A stretch of 64,000 nt of DNA, from positions 348,154 through 412,153 of the forward strand of contig NZ_FMVM01000003.1 in the NCBI RefSeq assembly GCF_900102085.1, read 5' to 3'. This document shows positions 17,392 to 26,203 of the stretch, piece by piece (position 1 is the first letter of the stretch; each line of letters opens with the position of its first letter). The stretch is from Paenibacillus polysaccharolyticus (GTDB lineage Bacteria > Bacillota > Bacilli > Paenibacillales > Paenibacillaceae). A program made the translations under genes and the position numbers. The notes under the pieces were generated by a model. That model did not search any database, was not told the origin of the DNA, and saw only the letters and a program-made list of their open reading frames with translations.

Positions 17392-18027
17392 CTACGCACC
17401 CACACCTTGTTTACGTTTAGTTGTTGATCGATGCATACGTCCAAGTGAAAACAAAGCCATTCCTATGGCAAGCAGAGACAATGCCATCCAGTATTGAGGA
17501 TACGCAGGCCCCATACTTACAACAAAAGGTTCAATGATACTCCCTTTATTCGCTCCAGGGATGTCATACTTATATAATCCCGAAGATGAAGATGTACTTC
17601 CAGCAACCCCAGTCTCAAGGATGCCTGTTGTAATTACATTGGACTTCTCAGCTTCTGAAACCTCTGGCTTGAACATCGCCATGTACAGAAAGCTGCATAA
17701 AAAAATAGCCAGGAACGCCGCAATCCACAAAGACATATGTTTACGGATTGCCGCAGAGAATCGATTAACCTTTGCCTCTTCTGGTAATAGCCATGGAGAC
17801 TCCGCGTAAATCCGGTCCATTACGTTTCGGTTGACCCTCTCTGCCTGTTGCTCTGTCACTGGAACCGGGATGCTGTGCAGCAACATCTGGGCTTCCTCCC
17901 AGACTTCAAACTGCTCCGAACAATCTTCACAACCAGCGAGATGTGCTTGAAAAGCAATTCGCTGAGGATGAGATTCCGGTAAGTCCCAGACCAATGCAAA
18001 CAGTTCCTGGGCTTCATTGCAATTCAT
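17392..18027 (-). CDS. Anti-sigma factor with zinc-finger and one or two TM segments
   Basis: The 211-residue protein begins with a zf-HC2 type domain (MNCNEAQELF, then HLAGCEDC at about 29-36; the CxxC and His fit a ZAS fold). It continues with a hydrophobic segment near 96-115 (LWIAAFLAIFLCSFLYMAMF) and another near 180-196. It should hold the ECF sigma factor at the membrane. Its ATG overlaps the sigma stop (ATGA), so the pair is coupled. PrsW, encoded in this window, is a possible protease for it; that is inference. Confidence 0.9.
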   Translation of the reverse strand: MNCNEAQELFALVWDLPESHPQRIAFQAHLAGCEDCSEQFEVWEEAQMLLHSIPVPVTEQQAERVNRNVMDRIYAESPWLLPEEAKVNRFSAAIRKHMSLWIAAFLAIFLCSFLYMAMFKPEVSEAEKSNVITTGILETGVAGSTSSSSGLYKYDIPGANKGSIIEPFVVSMGPAYPQYWMALSLLAIGMALFSLGRMHRSTTKRKQGVGA

Positions 18028-18617
18028 CGGTTCTTCATCCCTTCATATGGCTCGTACATCGGCTCGAAGAAATAAGGCTCCAACTGTGTTTTTACGCTTG
18101 ATCTTGCCCTGAATAACAGCGATTTAACAGAACTAACGCTCTGCCCCAAAATACCTGCAATTTCCTGATAGTCGAGCTGATCATACTCACGGAGTATAAT
18201 CGCAGAACGTTGCTTCTCTGGTAAATTGTTAATCGCATCTCTAACCAGCATCACCCGCTCGCTACGCAGAACAGCATGCTCAGGAGCATTCTCCATAGGA
18301 GCAACAGGAACTACGCCGCTCTCTTCAAGCGGAACATTCCCACTACGCTGTTTGCGAAGCTCACTCAATACCGTATTTCTAGCAATGGTATACAGCCAAG
18401 TGGAGAATGAAGCATCCACCTCACGGAAAGAGTGTAAACTGCGGAACGCCTTGTAGAATGTCTCAGAACAGAGATCTTCCGCAAGTAGCTCCATATTGGA
18501 ACTTTTCAACATATGATATACGAAAGCCAGTATTTTACGCTGATAACGACTCATCAGCTCGGAATATAACTCAACGTTACCTTCCTTGATCTCTCGAATC
18601 AACTGGGAATCCGTCAT
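18024..18617 (-). CDS. ECF-family RNA polymerase sigma factor
   Basis: Group-4 sigma factor of 197 residues with region 2 (ELYSELMSRYQRKI, AEDLCSETFYKAF, TWLYTIARN) and region 4 (LPEKQRSAIILREYDQLDYQEIAGILG). I chose the ATG at 18617 because GAGGAGGGG lies about 10 nt upstream; the frame continues to 18674. Linked to its anti-sigma. A SigX/W/M-like promoter at 18935-18961 suggests autoregulation, which is typical of the class. Confidence 0.95.
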   Translation of the reverse strand: MTDSQLIREIKEGNVELYSELMSRYQRKILAFVYHMLKSSNMELLAEDLCSETFYKAFRSLHSFREVDASFSTWLYTIARNTVLSELRKQRSGNVPLEESGVVPVAPMENAPEHAVLRSERVMLVRDAINNLPEKQRSAIILREYDQLDYQEIAGILGQSVSSVKSLLFRARSSVKTQLEPYFFEPMYEPYEGMKNR

Positions 18618-18692
18618 TTGAGTGCGACCCCTCCTCGCCCATCCATGTGCTTCTCCCCGTTCGACTCTATCCATGTATTACCGAACAGGCGT

Positions 18693-18716
18693 AAAAAAGT
18701 TGCGGTTCAACCGCAT
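18693..18716 (-). terminator. Terminator-like hairpin ahead of the ECF sigma gene
   Basis: On the minus strand TGCGG-TTGAA-CCGCA is followed by AC and T6, about 75 bp before the sigma start. It would lie inside the leader if transcription begins at the upstream ECF promoter. Confidence 0.45.
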
Positions 18717-18934
18717 AAAAAAAGCGTCCAGCACCGTTTTCGGCCCTTCCGCCAAATTCCCCTATGTAATGGCAATTTCCCCAACGTTTCTACATAACAG
18801 TAACATTGTACAACGGTCTGCATCATCCTGGCAAATCCATTGCTATCCACTTTTGTCCGACTTAACATTTATATGCCATTCATTTCGTTGTCATGACTTC
18901 CTAATACAGCATTTTGGAAAGCCTTGCATATATA

Positions 18935-18961
18935 GACGTGACCATTTCTAAAAAGGTTACA
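18935..18961 (-). promoter_or_regulatory. ECF-type promoter reading toward the sigma gene
   Basis: TGTAAC (18956-18961) and CGTC (18935-18938) separated by 17 bp match the SigX/SigM/SigW pattern of B. subtilis. The start would be ~310 nt before the sigma ORF. This fits an autoregulated ECF sigma but is unproven. Apart from this site and the hairpin at 18693-18716, nothing else was seen between 18618 and 19080. Confidence 0.45.
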
Positions 18962-19111
18962 AAAATGAGATATTTTTTTCGGAATTTTTTTTGGCGCATT
19001 CTATCAATATTCTTTTTCGTACCTCACGAATGATTTTGCTAAGATTAAAAGCCTTGATTGTAGTGTTTTTCCTTGAAATCTAAGTTTATACAAATAAATT
19101 TGTCCAAAGTG

Positions 19112-19140
19112 TTGACAAAATGAAAACGTATACATATAAT
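19112..19140 (+). promoter_or_regulatory. Fully consensus SigA promoter of the candidate sRNA
   Basis: TTGACA (19112-19117), a 17-bp spacer and TATAAT (19135-19140). A perfect palindrome ACAAAT-AA-ATTTGT lies just upstream (about 19090-19103), and TTTGTC...GACAAA straddles the -35. Either could be an operator. Confidence 0.8.
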
Positions 19141-19146
19141 AAAAGT

Positions 19147-19230
19147 ACAGTATGGTTTCTCTCCACTCCTATCCAATAACTGTATTGCTCCACGTGAGCA
19201 ATGGCCGCTTATGTAAGCGGTCTTTTTTTT
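19147..19230 (+). ncRNA. Candidate small RNA of about 84 nt
   Basis: The transcript would start near 19147 and end at an intrinsic terminator. It contains an unpaired C/U-rich stretch (19159-19174, with two CUCC runs that can pair to Shine-Dalgarno sequences). Next is a hairpin ATTGCTC-cacgt-GAGCAAT (19184-19202), and directly after it the terminator GGCCGCTT-atgt-AAGCGGTC (19203-19222) with T8. A 30-codon ORF from the ATG at 19152 lacks a Shine-Dalgarno and runs through the terminator, so non-coding is preferred. I do not recognise the RNA family. Confidence 0.65.
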
Positions 19231-19258
19231 GTCTAAAAACATAATTCTCCCACTGGTT

Positions 19259-19290
19259 ACAAAAAAAAGAGAGCTCTCGCCCTCTTTTGT
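19259..19290 (-). terminator. Terminator of the aromatic supraoperon after tyrA
   Basis: On the minus strand an ACAAAAGAG...CTCTTTTTTTTGT stem with T8 follows tyrA by a few bases. No aroA (EPSP synthase) lies beyond it. Confidence 0.75.
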
Positions 19291-19294
19291 CAAC

Positions 19295-20389
19295 CTAAAT
19301 CCACACCTGATAACCTAGTGATGCCAGCAGAGTCTTCGCTCGTTCCATATCTTCTTCCTGACGGAATGACAAACGCATAATCCCCGGCACGTCCACCCGG
19401 TTTTCAATAATCTCAAGGTTACTCAAGTTGATATCATTTGTCCCGAGCTCTGTTGCTATTTTACCGATCATACCCGGGGCATCCTGCACATCTGTATACA
19501 GATCGAATAAAGGCGAGATCATGCCCTTGCGTCGCTCAGGCAATACACTGCGGAATTCCCGCGCCTGACGAAATGCATCCTCAATGCCTTCCCCGTTCTT
19601 TTGCTCTAACATCGTTGTAAAAGACGACATTTGACTATTCCAGTCCTTAAGCAACTCCAGCAGCACGTCACGGTTACTCAGCAGAATATCCCTCCAGACA
19701 ATCGCATCACTGGACGCAATCCTCGTAATATCCCGAAAACCACCTGCTGCCAGCATTTTATACAGCGGATTAGATTCGTTATATTCACGTACCTGATTCA
19801 CCAAAGCAACAGCAATAACATGGGGCAGGTGACTGATCGCACCTACAATATCATCATGCAACAGGGGCTCTACCCGAACAATCTGAGCACGAGTATACGC
19901 TAAAAGCTCGGATAAGCGGCCATACGCCTCCTCAGGCACGTGAACGGACGGGGTCAGAACATAATAGGCGTTCTCAAATAATACAGCTGACGCTGCGTCT
20001 ACACCCGCCCGTTCCGATCCTGCCATCGGGTGCCCTCCTATAAAGTAAGCCTCTTTTAACCGAATCTGTTCCGCACAAGCTGCAATGGAAGCTTTCGTAC
20101 TCCCAACATCGGTAATGATGCAACCTTTTTTCAGCGGCAGTCTGGACAGTTGTTCAAAATACGATTCAAGCAAACCAACAGGCACACACAAAAAAATGAA
20201 GTCGGCATCCTGCACCGCTTCTTCCAGAGAGAGCGTCGCAGCATCCACTACTCCGCTCGCTATGTACTTGTCTTTTAACTCTTCCAAATGTGCGTAACCC
20301 ATGACGGTAACCCCCGGCTTGCCTTTAAAGCAAAGCGAAAGTGAACCGCCGATGAGTCCGACACCAATCATTGCAATTTTTATGGTCAT
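19295..20389 (-). CDS. tyrA: Prephenate dehydrogenase with C-terminal ACT domain
   Basis: NAD-dependent oxidative decarboxylation of prephenate to 4-hydroxyphenylpyruvate for tyrosine. Residues 7-14 are GVGLIGGS (Rossmann). GGHPMAGSE is the conserved substrate loop, and the last ~75 residues form an ACT domain (DAPGMIGKIATELG), the likely tyrosine-feedback site. The 364 residues are normal for Bacillus-type TyrA. Last gene of the supraoperon here. Confidence 0.96.
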   Translation of the reverse strand: MTIKIAMIGVGLIGGSLSLCFKGKPGVTVMGYAHLEELKDKYIASGVVDAATLSLEEAVQDADFIFLCVPVGLLESYFEQLSRLPLKKGCIITDVGSTKASIAACAEQIRLKEAYFIGGHPMAGSERAGVDAASAVLFENAYYVLTPSVHVPEEAYGRLSELLAYTRAQIVRVEPLLHDDIVGAISHLPHVIAVALVNQVREYNESNPLYKMLAAGGFRDITRIASSDAIVWRDILLSNRDVLLELLKDWNSQMSSFTTMLEQKNGEGIEDAFRQAREFRSVLPERRKGMISPLFDLYTDVQDAPGMIGKIATELGTNDINLSNLEIIENRVDVPGIMRLSFRQEEDMERAKTLLASLGYQVWI

Positions 20390-20415
20390 GGGTCCTCACT
20401 CTTTCATCGCCAGTA

Positions 20416-21516
20416 TTAAGGGCGTGCTGCCACATACTCCGCCAGTGTGTTCTCCAGCGCCGCTATAAAAGCACGATTTTGCTCCGCTGTTCCCACAGAC
20501 ACACGAATGTAAGTTGGATAGACGTGAAAGCCCGAGCGAACGATAATACCTTGTTTCAACAAAGACTGAAATGCTTCGACGGATGGCATGTTGACGTCAA
20601 CCAAAATAAAATTACCTTGACTTGGGAAATAAGGCAAACCCAGTCGTGAAAATTCATTTTGCAGCCATTCCCGATCTTCAGCATTCCGTTTGGAACACTC
20701 CTGAACAAAAGCCTGATCCTGAAGTCCAGCCATTGCAGCAACCTGCCCAAAACGAGAGGTGTTAAACGGTTCCCGGACACGGTTAATCAGGTCAATAATC
20801 TCTGGACGTGCAATTCCGTAGCCTATGCGGAGTGATGCCAAGCCATAAATTTTGGAGAAGGTCCGCAGAACAACCAGGTTGGGGTAACGATCGATCAATG
20901 AAATGCTTTGCGGATAAGCTTCATCCGTTACAAATTCATAATAAGCCTCGTCCAGCACAACCATTACATTCGACGGTACCCGGTCCATAAAGCTAATCAG
21001 CTCTTGCTCGGAAATGATCGTACCTGTAGGGTTATTCGGATTGCACACCCAGACAGCTTTGGTCTTATCGTTGATTTGCGCCAGCATTGCTGGCAAGTCG
21101 TGAGTTCCATTTTTTAAAGGGACCTCTATCGTTACTGCACCTTCGATGTCCGCATTGCTTTTATACACGGAGAAGGTCTGGTCCGCCATAATGGTCTCAT
21201 CTCCGGGAAGAAAGAACGCCCGCGTGATCAGCGCAATAATCTCATCTGATCCACAGCCAAAAATCAAATTGTCTCGCTCTACTTCCAAATGCTTGGCAAG
21301 CACCGCTGTCAGTTCTGCAGCACTTCCGTCGGGATAAATACTTACATTAGCCAATTCTCTCGTCATTGCCTCAAGTACAGCGGGAGAACTGCCATAGGGG
21401 TTCTCGTTGGAGGCCAGCTTGATGACGTGCTCCAGCCCCAGTTCACGTTTTACTTCTTCAATCGGTTTGCCCGGTTTATACACAGGCAGATTGACAATCT
21501 GGGATTTCGGTTTCAA
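20416..21516 (-). CDS. hisC: Histidinol-phosphate / aromatic aminotransferase
   Basis: PLP-dependent class I/II aminotransferase of 366 residues. It starts at TTG with AGGAGG 8 nt upstream. Motifs are SNENPYG near 37, CNPNNPTG near 158, DEAYYEF near 189, and the PLP lysine K222 in TFSKIYGLASLR. In the B. subtilis supraoperon this enzyme serves both histidine and tyrosine/phenylalanine synthesis, and the same dual role is likely here. It lies between trpA and tyrA. Confidence 0.95.
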   Translation of the reverse strand: MKPKSQIVNLPVYKPGKPIEEVKRELGLEHVIKLASNENPYGSSPAVLEAMTRELANVSIYPDGSAAELTAVLAKHLEVERDNLIFGCGSDEIIALITRAFFLPGDETIMADQTFSVYKSNADIEGAVTIEVPLKNGTHDLPAMLAQINDKTKAVWVCNPNNPTGTIISEQELISFMDRVPSNVMVVLDEAYYEFVTDEAYPQSISLIDRYPNLVVLRTFSKIYGLASLRIGYGIARPEIIDLINRVREPFNTSRFGQVAAMAGLQDQAFVQECSKRNAEDREWLQNEFSRLGLPYFPSQGNFILVDVNMPSVEAFQSLLKQGIIVRSGFHVYPTYIRVSVGTAEQNRAFIAALENTLAEYVAARP

Positions 21517-21580
21517 CTCGACCGCCTCCTGTTGTTCAAACTTAGAATAAAGTGCAAAATAAAAAGTTCAACTTATGTGA

Positions 21581-22387
21581 TTATCCTTTTAATTGTGCCA
21601 CAAAGTTGCGAATTTGCAACAGTCCTGCCTCACGAGTATCCGGATTTTCAAGTAGCGGGATTGCCTCTTCCACTTGACGCACAATAGCACTCCCTACAAC
21701 GACACCATCACAGATGCGGGAGAAATGGGCTACTTGCTCATGACTCGAGATACCGAAGCCTACGGCAACAGGAAGGTCTGTCAGACCTTTTACCGTTTCA
21801 ATAAAACTTTCTACACCGTTAAAAAAGGATGCACGCTCTCCAGTTACACCAAGAGATGAGACACAATAGATAAATCCGCGCGCGCCAGTGACAATCCGCT
21901 CAATACGAGCATTGGACGTAGGGGCTACAAGCGGGACTAGATGAACACCGGCCTGATCAGCACGGCGACGCATATCCTCAGCCTCTTCGATCGGTAAATC
22001 CGGAATAATCATGCCGCTGATATCATGTTTGACCAACTCGTCAAAGAAAATATCCAGACCCGTTTGCAGCACAGGGTTGTAATACGTAAACAGAACAAAG
22101 GGTAATTTCACACCTGCTTCACGAGCTTTGGCCGCTGTCTCCATCACCGTACGAATCGTAATTTGGCTTTTCAAGGCACGCTCGGAAGCGCGTTGAATGA
22201 CTGGTCCGTCGGCGAGTGGATCAGAATAAGGTACACCCAGCTCCAAGATGTCTGCTCCTGCTTGTTCAAGTTCCTTGATAATATCAATGGTAGTGTTCAC
22301 ATCTGGATCACCAACGGTAAGAAACGGAATAAGTGCTGTGCGATTTTGTTCTTTTAATTGCTGGAAGGTTTGGTCCATCAGGTTCAT
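21581..22387 (-). CDS. trpA: Tryptophan synthase alpha subunit
   Basis: Cleaves indole-3-glycerol phosphate to indole and glyceraldehyde 3-phosphate, passing indole to TrpB. TIM barrel of 268 residues with the catalytic glutamate in ILELGVPYSDPLADGP (about 46-61) and a phosphate-binding VGFGIS. GGGAGG precedes the ATG, which shares its first base with the trpB stop. Confidence 0.97.
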   Translation of the reverse strand: MNLMDQTFQQLKEQNRTALIPFLTVGDPDVNTTIDIIKELEQAGADILELGVPYSDPLADGPVIQRASERALKSQITIRTVMETAAKAREAGVKLPFVLFTYYNPVLQTGLDIFFDELVKHDISGMIIPDLPIEEAEDMRRRADQAGVHLVPLVAPTSNARIERIVTGARGFIYCVSSLGVTGERASFFNGVESFIETVKGLTDLPVAVGFGISSHEQVAHFSRICDGVVVGSAIVRQVEEAIPLLENPDTREAGLLQIRNFVAQLKG

Positions 22388-23583
22388 TACAAGTTACCTC
22401 CCGTATACTTCATAATGGATTCTACGTCTTTATCCCCGCGTCCAGACAGACAGATTACAATGATATCATCCGCTGTCAGTTCTGGTGCCAGCTTCACGAC
22501 CTGAGCAACCGCATGGGCCGACTCCAGCGCAGGAATAATACCTTCCGTACGACTTAACAATTGCAAAGCATCCAAGGCTTCCTGATCCGTAATCGGAACA
22601 TATTTAGCCCGTTCAATATCTTTAAGATAGGAGTGTTCTGGTCCAACCCCTGGATAATCCAGACCTGCTGAGATGGAGTGTGCAGGTTGCACCTGTCCAT
22701 ATTCATCTTGTAACAGATAACTCATCGAGCCCTGGAATACACCATGTGTACCTTTGCTCATCGTTGCCGCATGATACTCGGTATCCACACCTTTTCCTGC
22801 TGCCTCAACACCGATCAATTTTACATCCTGATCTCCGATGAAAGGGTAGAACATACCGATGGCGTTACTTCCGCCGCCAACAGCCGCTACAATAACATCC
22901 GGAAGGCGTCCTTCAATCTCCTGAATCTGACGACGTGTCTCGTCTCCGATCACGCGCTGGAAGTTACGCACCATCATTGGATACGGGTGAGGTCCGACAA
23001 CAGATCCCAGCACGTAGAAAGTATCTTCTACATTACTGACCCAGTAACGAAGCGCTTCGTTACCAGCATCTTTCAATGTACGTGTGCCGGACGTTACCGG
23101 AATGACTTCTGCTCCGAGCAATTTCATGCGGAATACGTTTAGTTGCTGGCGCTGGGTATCTTCTTCACCCATGAATACTTTGCACTCCAGTCCAAGCAAT
23201 GCCGCCACGGTTGCCGTCGCAACCCCGTGCTGGCCTGCGCCGGTCTCAGCAATGACTTTCTTTTTTCCCATCCGTTTAGCAAGAAGTCCTTGTCCAATCG
23301 CATTGTTAATTTTATGTGCACCTGTGTGATTCAGATCTTCACGTTTCAAATAAATTTTGGGACCACCCAGATGACGTGATAATTGCTCCGCGTGATACAA
23401 AGGTGTTTCTCGTCCGGAATATTCACTGAGCAGATAATTCAATTCCTTGTTAAACTCTTCATCCTCAGAGAAGCGGCTGTATGCTTCTTCTAGTTCAATT
23501 AAAGCGTTCATTAGTGTCTCGGGTACAAAACGGCCTCCGAAAAGACCGAAACGCCCATGTTCATCCGGCAATTGGTGTGTCAT
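22387..23583 (-). CDS. trpB: Tryptophan synthase beta subunit
   Basis: PLP enzyme condensing indole with serine to tryptophan. The 398 residues carry the PLP lysine in [11 protein letters not shown] (near 90), the [11 protein letters not shown] motif and the phosphate loop GGGSNAIG. It overlaps trpF by four bases and touches trpA, so expression is coupled. Confidence 0.98.
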   Translation of the reverse strand: MTHQLPDEHGRFGLFGGRFVPETLMNALIELEEAYSRFSEDEEFNKELNYLLSEYSGRETPLYHAEQLSRHLGGPKIYLKREDLNHTGAHKINNAIGQGLLAKRMGKKKVIAETGAGQHGVATATVAALLGLECKVFMGEEDTQRQQLNVFRMKLLGAEVIPVTSGTRTLKDAGNEALRYWVSNVEDTFYVLGSVVGPHPYPMMVRNFQRVIGDETRRQIQEIEGRLPDVIVAAVGGGSNAIGMFYPFIGDQDVKLIGVEAAGKGVDTEYHAATMSKGTHGVFQGSMSYLLQDEYGQVQPAHSISAGLDYPGVGPEHSYLKDIERAKYVPITDQEALDALQLLSRTEGIIPALESAHAVAQVVKLAPELTADDIIVICLSGRGDKDVESIMKYTGGNL

Positions 23584-24317
23584 GCCTGCTTCACCCTTTC
23601 TACAAATGCTGTAATTTTGGATATATCTTTCAGACCTTCCGTCTCCACGCCACTTGATACGTCTACGCCATAAGGTCTGTACGTTTGAATTAAATGTTGT
23701 ACATTGTCCGTCTGAAGTCCGCCTGCAACAAACATGGCAATACGGCGTTCAGCAGCCCATTCTGCATATACAGGTATACGTTCCCAAGCAAATGTTTTGC
23801 CAGAACCGCCACCATACAATGGATCAAAAGTATCCAGCAAGATCGCATCAACAAAACCCACGTAATCATTTAACCGTTGCACAGCAGCATAATCCGCATC
23901 CTGTTCTGTTTCGTCTTTTGGAAAAGAAACGACCTTGAACACCTCTGCATCCCAGAGCTCTTTCACTTGTTGACAGAATTCCGCACTTTCCTGGCCATGC
24001 AACTGGATCACATCCAAAGACACTGTTTCCATCACATGTTTCAGTTCTTGCATCGTTGGATTCACAAAAACACCAGCAAGTTTCGGCCGTTCATGTAGAG
24101 ACCATTCAAACAATACCGATCTCAACTCCGCTGCCTTCTCAGGAGTAATTTGTCGTCGGGACTTGGCAAATACGACACCAATATAGTCCACAGGCAAGTT
24201 TATCATCGATTTTAGCACTTCAACGTCCTGAAGTCCACATATTTTTACGGCCGCTGGCATCAAGTTCTCTTCTTTACGGGAACCTGCACCTGTATCGTCA
24301 TATATCGGGTTATTCAT
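23580..24317 (-). CDS. trpF: Phosphoribosylanthranilate isomerase
   Basis: Amadori rearrangement of phosphoribosylanthranilate to CdRP. TIM barrel with the catalytic cysteine in VKICGLQ and the aspartate in the [20 protein letters not shown] segment. The first ATG shares a base with the trpC stop (TAATG). The family normally begins near MPAAVKICG, so the ATG at 24260 is the alternative start, which would remove 19 residues. Confidence 0.95.
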   Translation of the reverse strand: MNNPIYDDTGAGSRKEENLMPAAVKICGLQDVEVLKSMINLPVDYIGVVFAKSRRQITPEKAAELRSVLFEWSLHERPKLAGVFVNPTMQELKHVMETVSLDVIQLHGQESAEFCQQVKELWDAEVFKVVSFPKDETEQDADYAAVQRLNDYVGFVDAILLDTFDPLYGGGSGKTFAWERIPVYAEWAAERRIAMFVAGGLQTDNVQHLIQTYRPYGVDVSSGVETEGLKDISKITAFVERVKQA

Positions 24318-25105
24318 TATTTCGGTCCCATCAGATCGTAAACAGCAGCTTCCACATCGTCTTTACGCATAAGATGCTCTCCAACGAGAATACCGTGCAC
24401 GCCAGCTTCAATCAGGGGTTTCGTCGATTCCGCACCGTCGATCCCGCTTTCGCTAATGAGCGTCACACCTAGTGGAATCAGTTCCATCAGATCGAGCGTG
24501 GTATTCAGACTGGTTTCGAACGTTTTCAAATTTCGGTTATTGATACCAACAAGTGTCGCTTCAGGAATCTCTAATACCGTTTCCAGTTCTGCCCGATCAT
24601 GAACTTCAATTAAAGCATCCAGTCCAAGACTTTTCGCAAACGTTAGAAATTGACGAATCTGCCCCGGCGTGAGAATGCTGGCAATCAGCAAGATCGCGTC
24701 TGCTCCCAAAAGTCTAGCTTCTGCAATCTGTGACTCATCGATCATAAAGTCCTTGCGCAAGAGCGGAATATTCACAGCCTGATGAATAGCCTGCAAATAC
24801 TCGTTACTACCCTGAAAATAGGAAACATCCGTTAGCACAGAGATACAATCAGCACCCGCACGTTCATAGGCAGAAGCAATCTCTACCGGATGAAAATCCG
24901 GGCGAATTAACCCTTTGGATGGCGAGGCCTTCTTCACTTCGGCAATAAGCCCCAGCTTACGACTGCGTCTACTTGACAGTGCCTGTTCAAACCCGCGTGC
25001 AGCCGGTAATTGTTCAATCTTTTTCATAGCTTCATCCATGTTAAACGTCTGTGCAAGAGCCTGCACTTCTTTATGTTTTGTCGCAACGATTCGATCAAGA
25101 TACAT
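24317..25105 (-). CDS. trpC: Indole-3-glycerol phosphate synthase
   Basis: Ring-closing step from CdRP to indole-3-glycerol phosphate. The 262-residue barrel has the N-terminal IVATKHKEV and EVKKASPSKG (catalytic lysine region), then VGINNRNLKTF and SESGI. It overlaps trpD by 11 bases. Confidence 0.97.
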   Translation of the reverse strand: MYLDRIVATKHKEVQALAQTFNMDEAMKKIEQLPAARGFEQALSSRRSRKLGLIAEVKKASPSKGLIRPDFHPVEIASAYERAGADCISVLTDVSYFQGSNEYLQAIHQAVNIPLLRKDFMIDESQIAEARLLGADAILLIASILTPGQIRQFLTFAKSLGLDALIEVHDRAELETVLEIPEATLVGINNRNLKTFETSLNTTLDLMELIPLGVTLISESGIDGAESTKPLIEAGVHGILVGEHLMRKDDVEAAVYDLMGPK

Positions 25106-26186
25106 GATTGTACGCCTCCGTTGTATGAATTAACTGTCCAAGCTTACTGGCCGCTTTACCCGAGTCCACTGCCTCTGCAGCGATTTTAACGCCATCTGCA
25201 ATGCTGTCCGCAAGGCCGGATACATAAATACATGCCCCTGCATTCAGCAACACAACATCCCGGTAAGCACTGCGTTCACCCTGGAAGATCCGATGTATAA
25301 TTTCGGCATTCTGCGCCGCATCTCCTCCAAGCACTGCTTCGAGCGGATGCAAAGACAGCCCCATATCGCGTGGGTCAATGTCATACGTGTGCACTACCCC
25401 GTTCCGCAACTCCGATACCTGTGTAGGTGCAGAGATACTGATTTCGTCCAGACCATCATGGCTGGCAACAACTAGCGCTCTTTTCAAACCGAGGCGGTTA
25501 AGCACTTCTGCAATCATCGGCGTCCGGGAGCGATCATACAATCCGAGCAATTGGCGGTCTGCACCGGCTGGATTGGTTAATGGTCCAAGCATATTGAAAA
25601 TCGTGCGCACACCCAGCTCTTTTCTCGGAGCCGCCGCATGACGCATGGATGGATGGTATACCTGAGCAAAACAGAAACAGATTCCGATCTCATCTAGACA
25701 TTGTCTGGCCTGCTCTCCATTCAGATGAATATTAACGCCGAGCACTTCCAACACATCCGCACTGCCTGCTTTGCCAGAAGCTGAACGATTGCCGTGTTTG
25801 GCTACTCGAACTGAAACTGCCGAAGCAATAATGGCCGATGCTGTAGAGATATTGAATTTATGAATACCCGATCCGCCTGTACCGCATGTATCCAGCAGCC
25901 CTCTACCATCAGTCAGTATACGTCCACCTTGTCCACGCATCGCCTGAGCAAAACCAGTGATTTCATCCACCGTTTCCCCCTTCATACGAAGAGCCATCAG
26001 CAACCCTCCGATTTGAGCCGGAGTAGCTTCACCTCGCATGATCGAATACATCAGTTCACGTGCCTCGTCCTGCTCCAGGTGACGGCCTTCGAGAATTTTA
26101 GCGAGTCCTTGTTTCATTCCTTCTTCCCGCGAAATCACTGCTTCAGGTAGCACCTGACTGTCATTCATGATTGGATTCAAGTTCAT
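25095..26186 (-). CDS. trpD: Anthranilate phosphoribosyltransferase
   Basis: Transfers phosphoribose from PRPP to anthranilate. The 363 residues show the PRPP-binding DTCGTGGSG near 99 and VAKHGNRSASGKAGSADVLE. AGGAGAG precedes the ATG. The N-terminus carries about 20 extra residues compared with typical TrpD. It lies 18 bp after trpE. Confidence 0.97.
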   Translation of the reverse strand: MNLNPIMNDSQVLPEAVISREEGMKQGLAKILEGRHLEQDEARELMYSIMRGEATPAQIGGLLMALRMKGETVDEITGFAQAMRGQGGRILTDGRGLLDTCGTGGSGIHKFNISTASAIIASAVSVRVAKHGNRSASGKAGSADVLEVLGVNIHLNGEQARQCLDEIGICFCFAQVYHPSMRHAAAPRKELGVRTIFNMLGPLTNPAGADRQLLGLYDRSRTPMIAEVLNRLGLKRALVVASHDGLDEISISAPTQVSELRNGVVHTYDIDPRDMGLSLHPLEAVLGGDAAQNAEIIHRIFQGERSAYRDVVLLNAGACIYVSGLADSIADGVKIAAEAVDSGKAASKLGQLIHTTEAYNHVS

Positions 26187-26203
26187 TTCCAGTCTCTCCT
26201 CTC

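Noticed and set aside
19045..19293. 82-codon minus-strand ORF downstream of tyrA
   Set aside because: It runs across the sRNA unit and both terminators, has no Shine-Dalgarno and has atypical composition.
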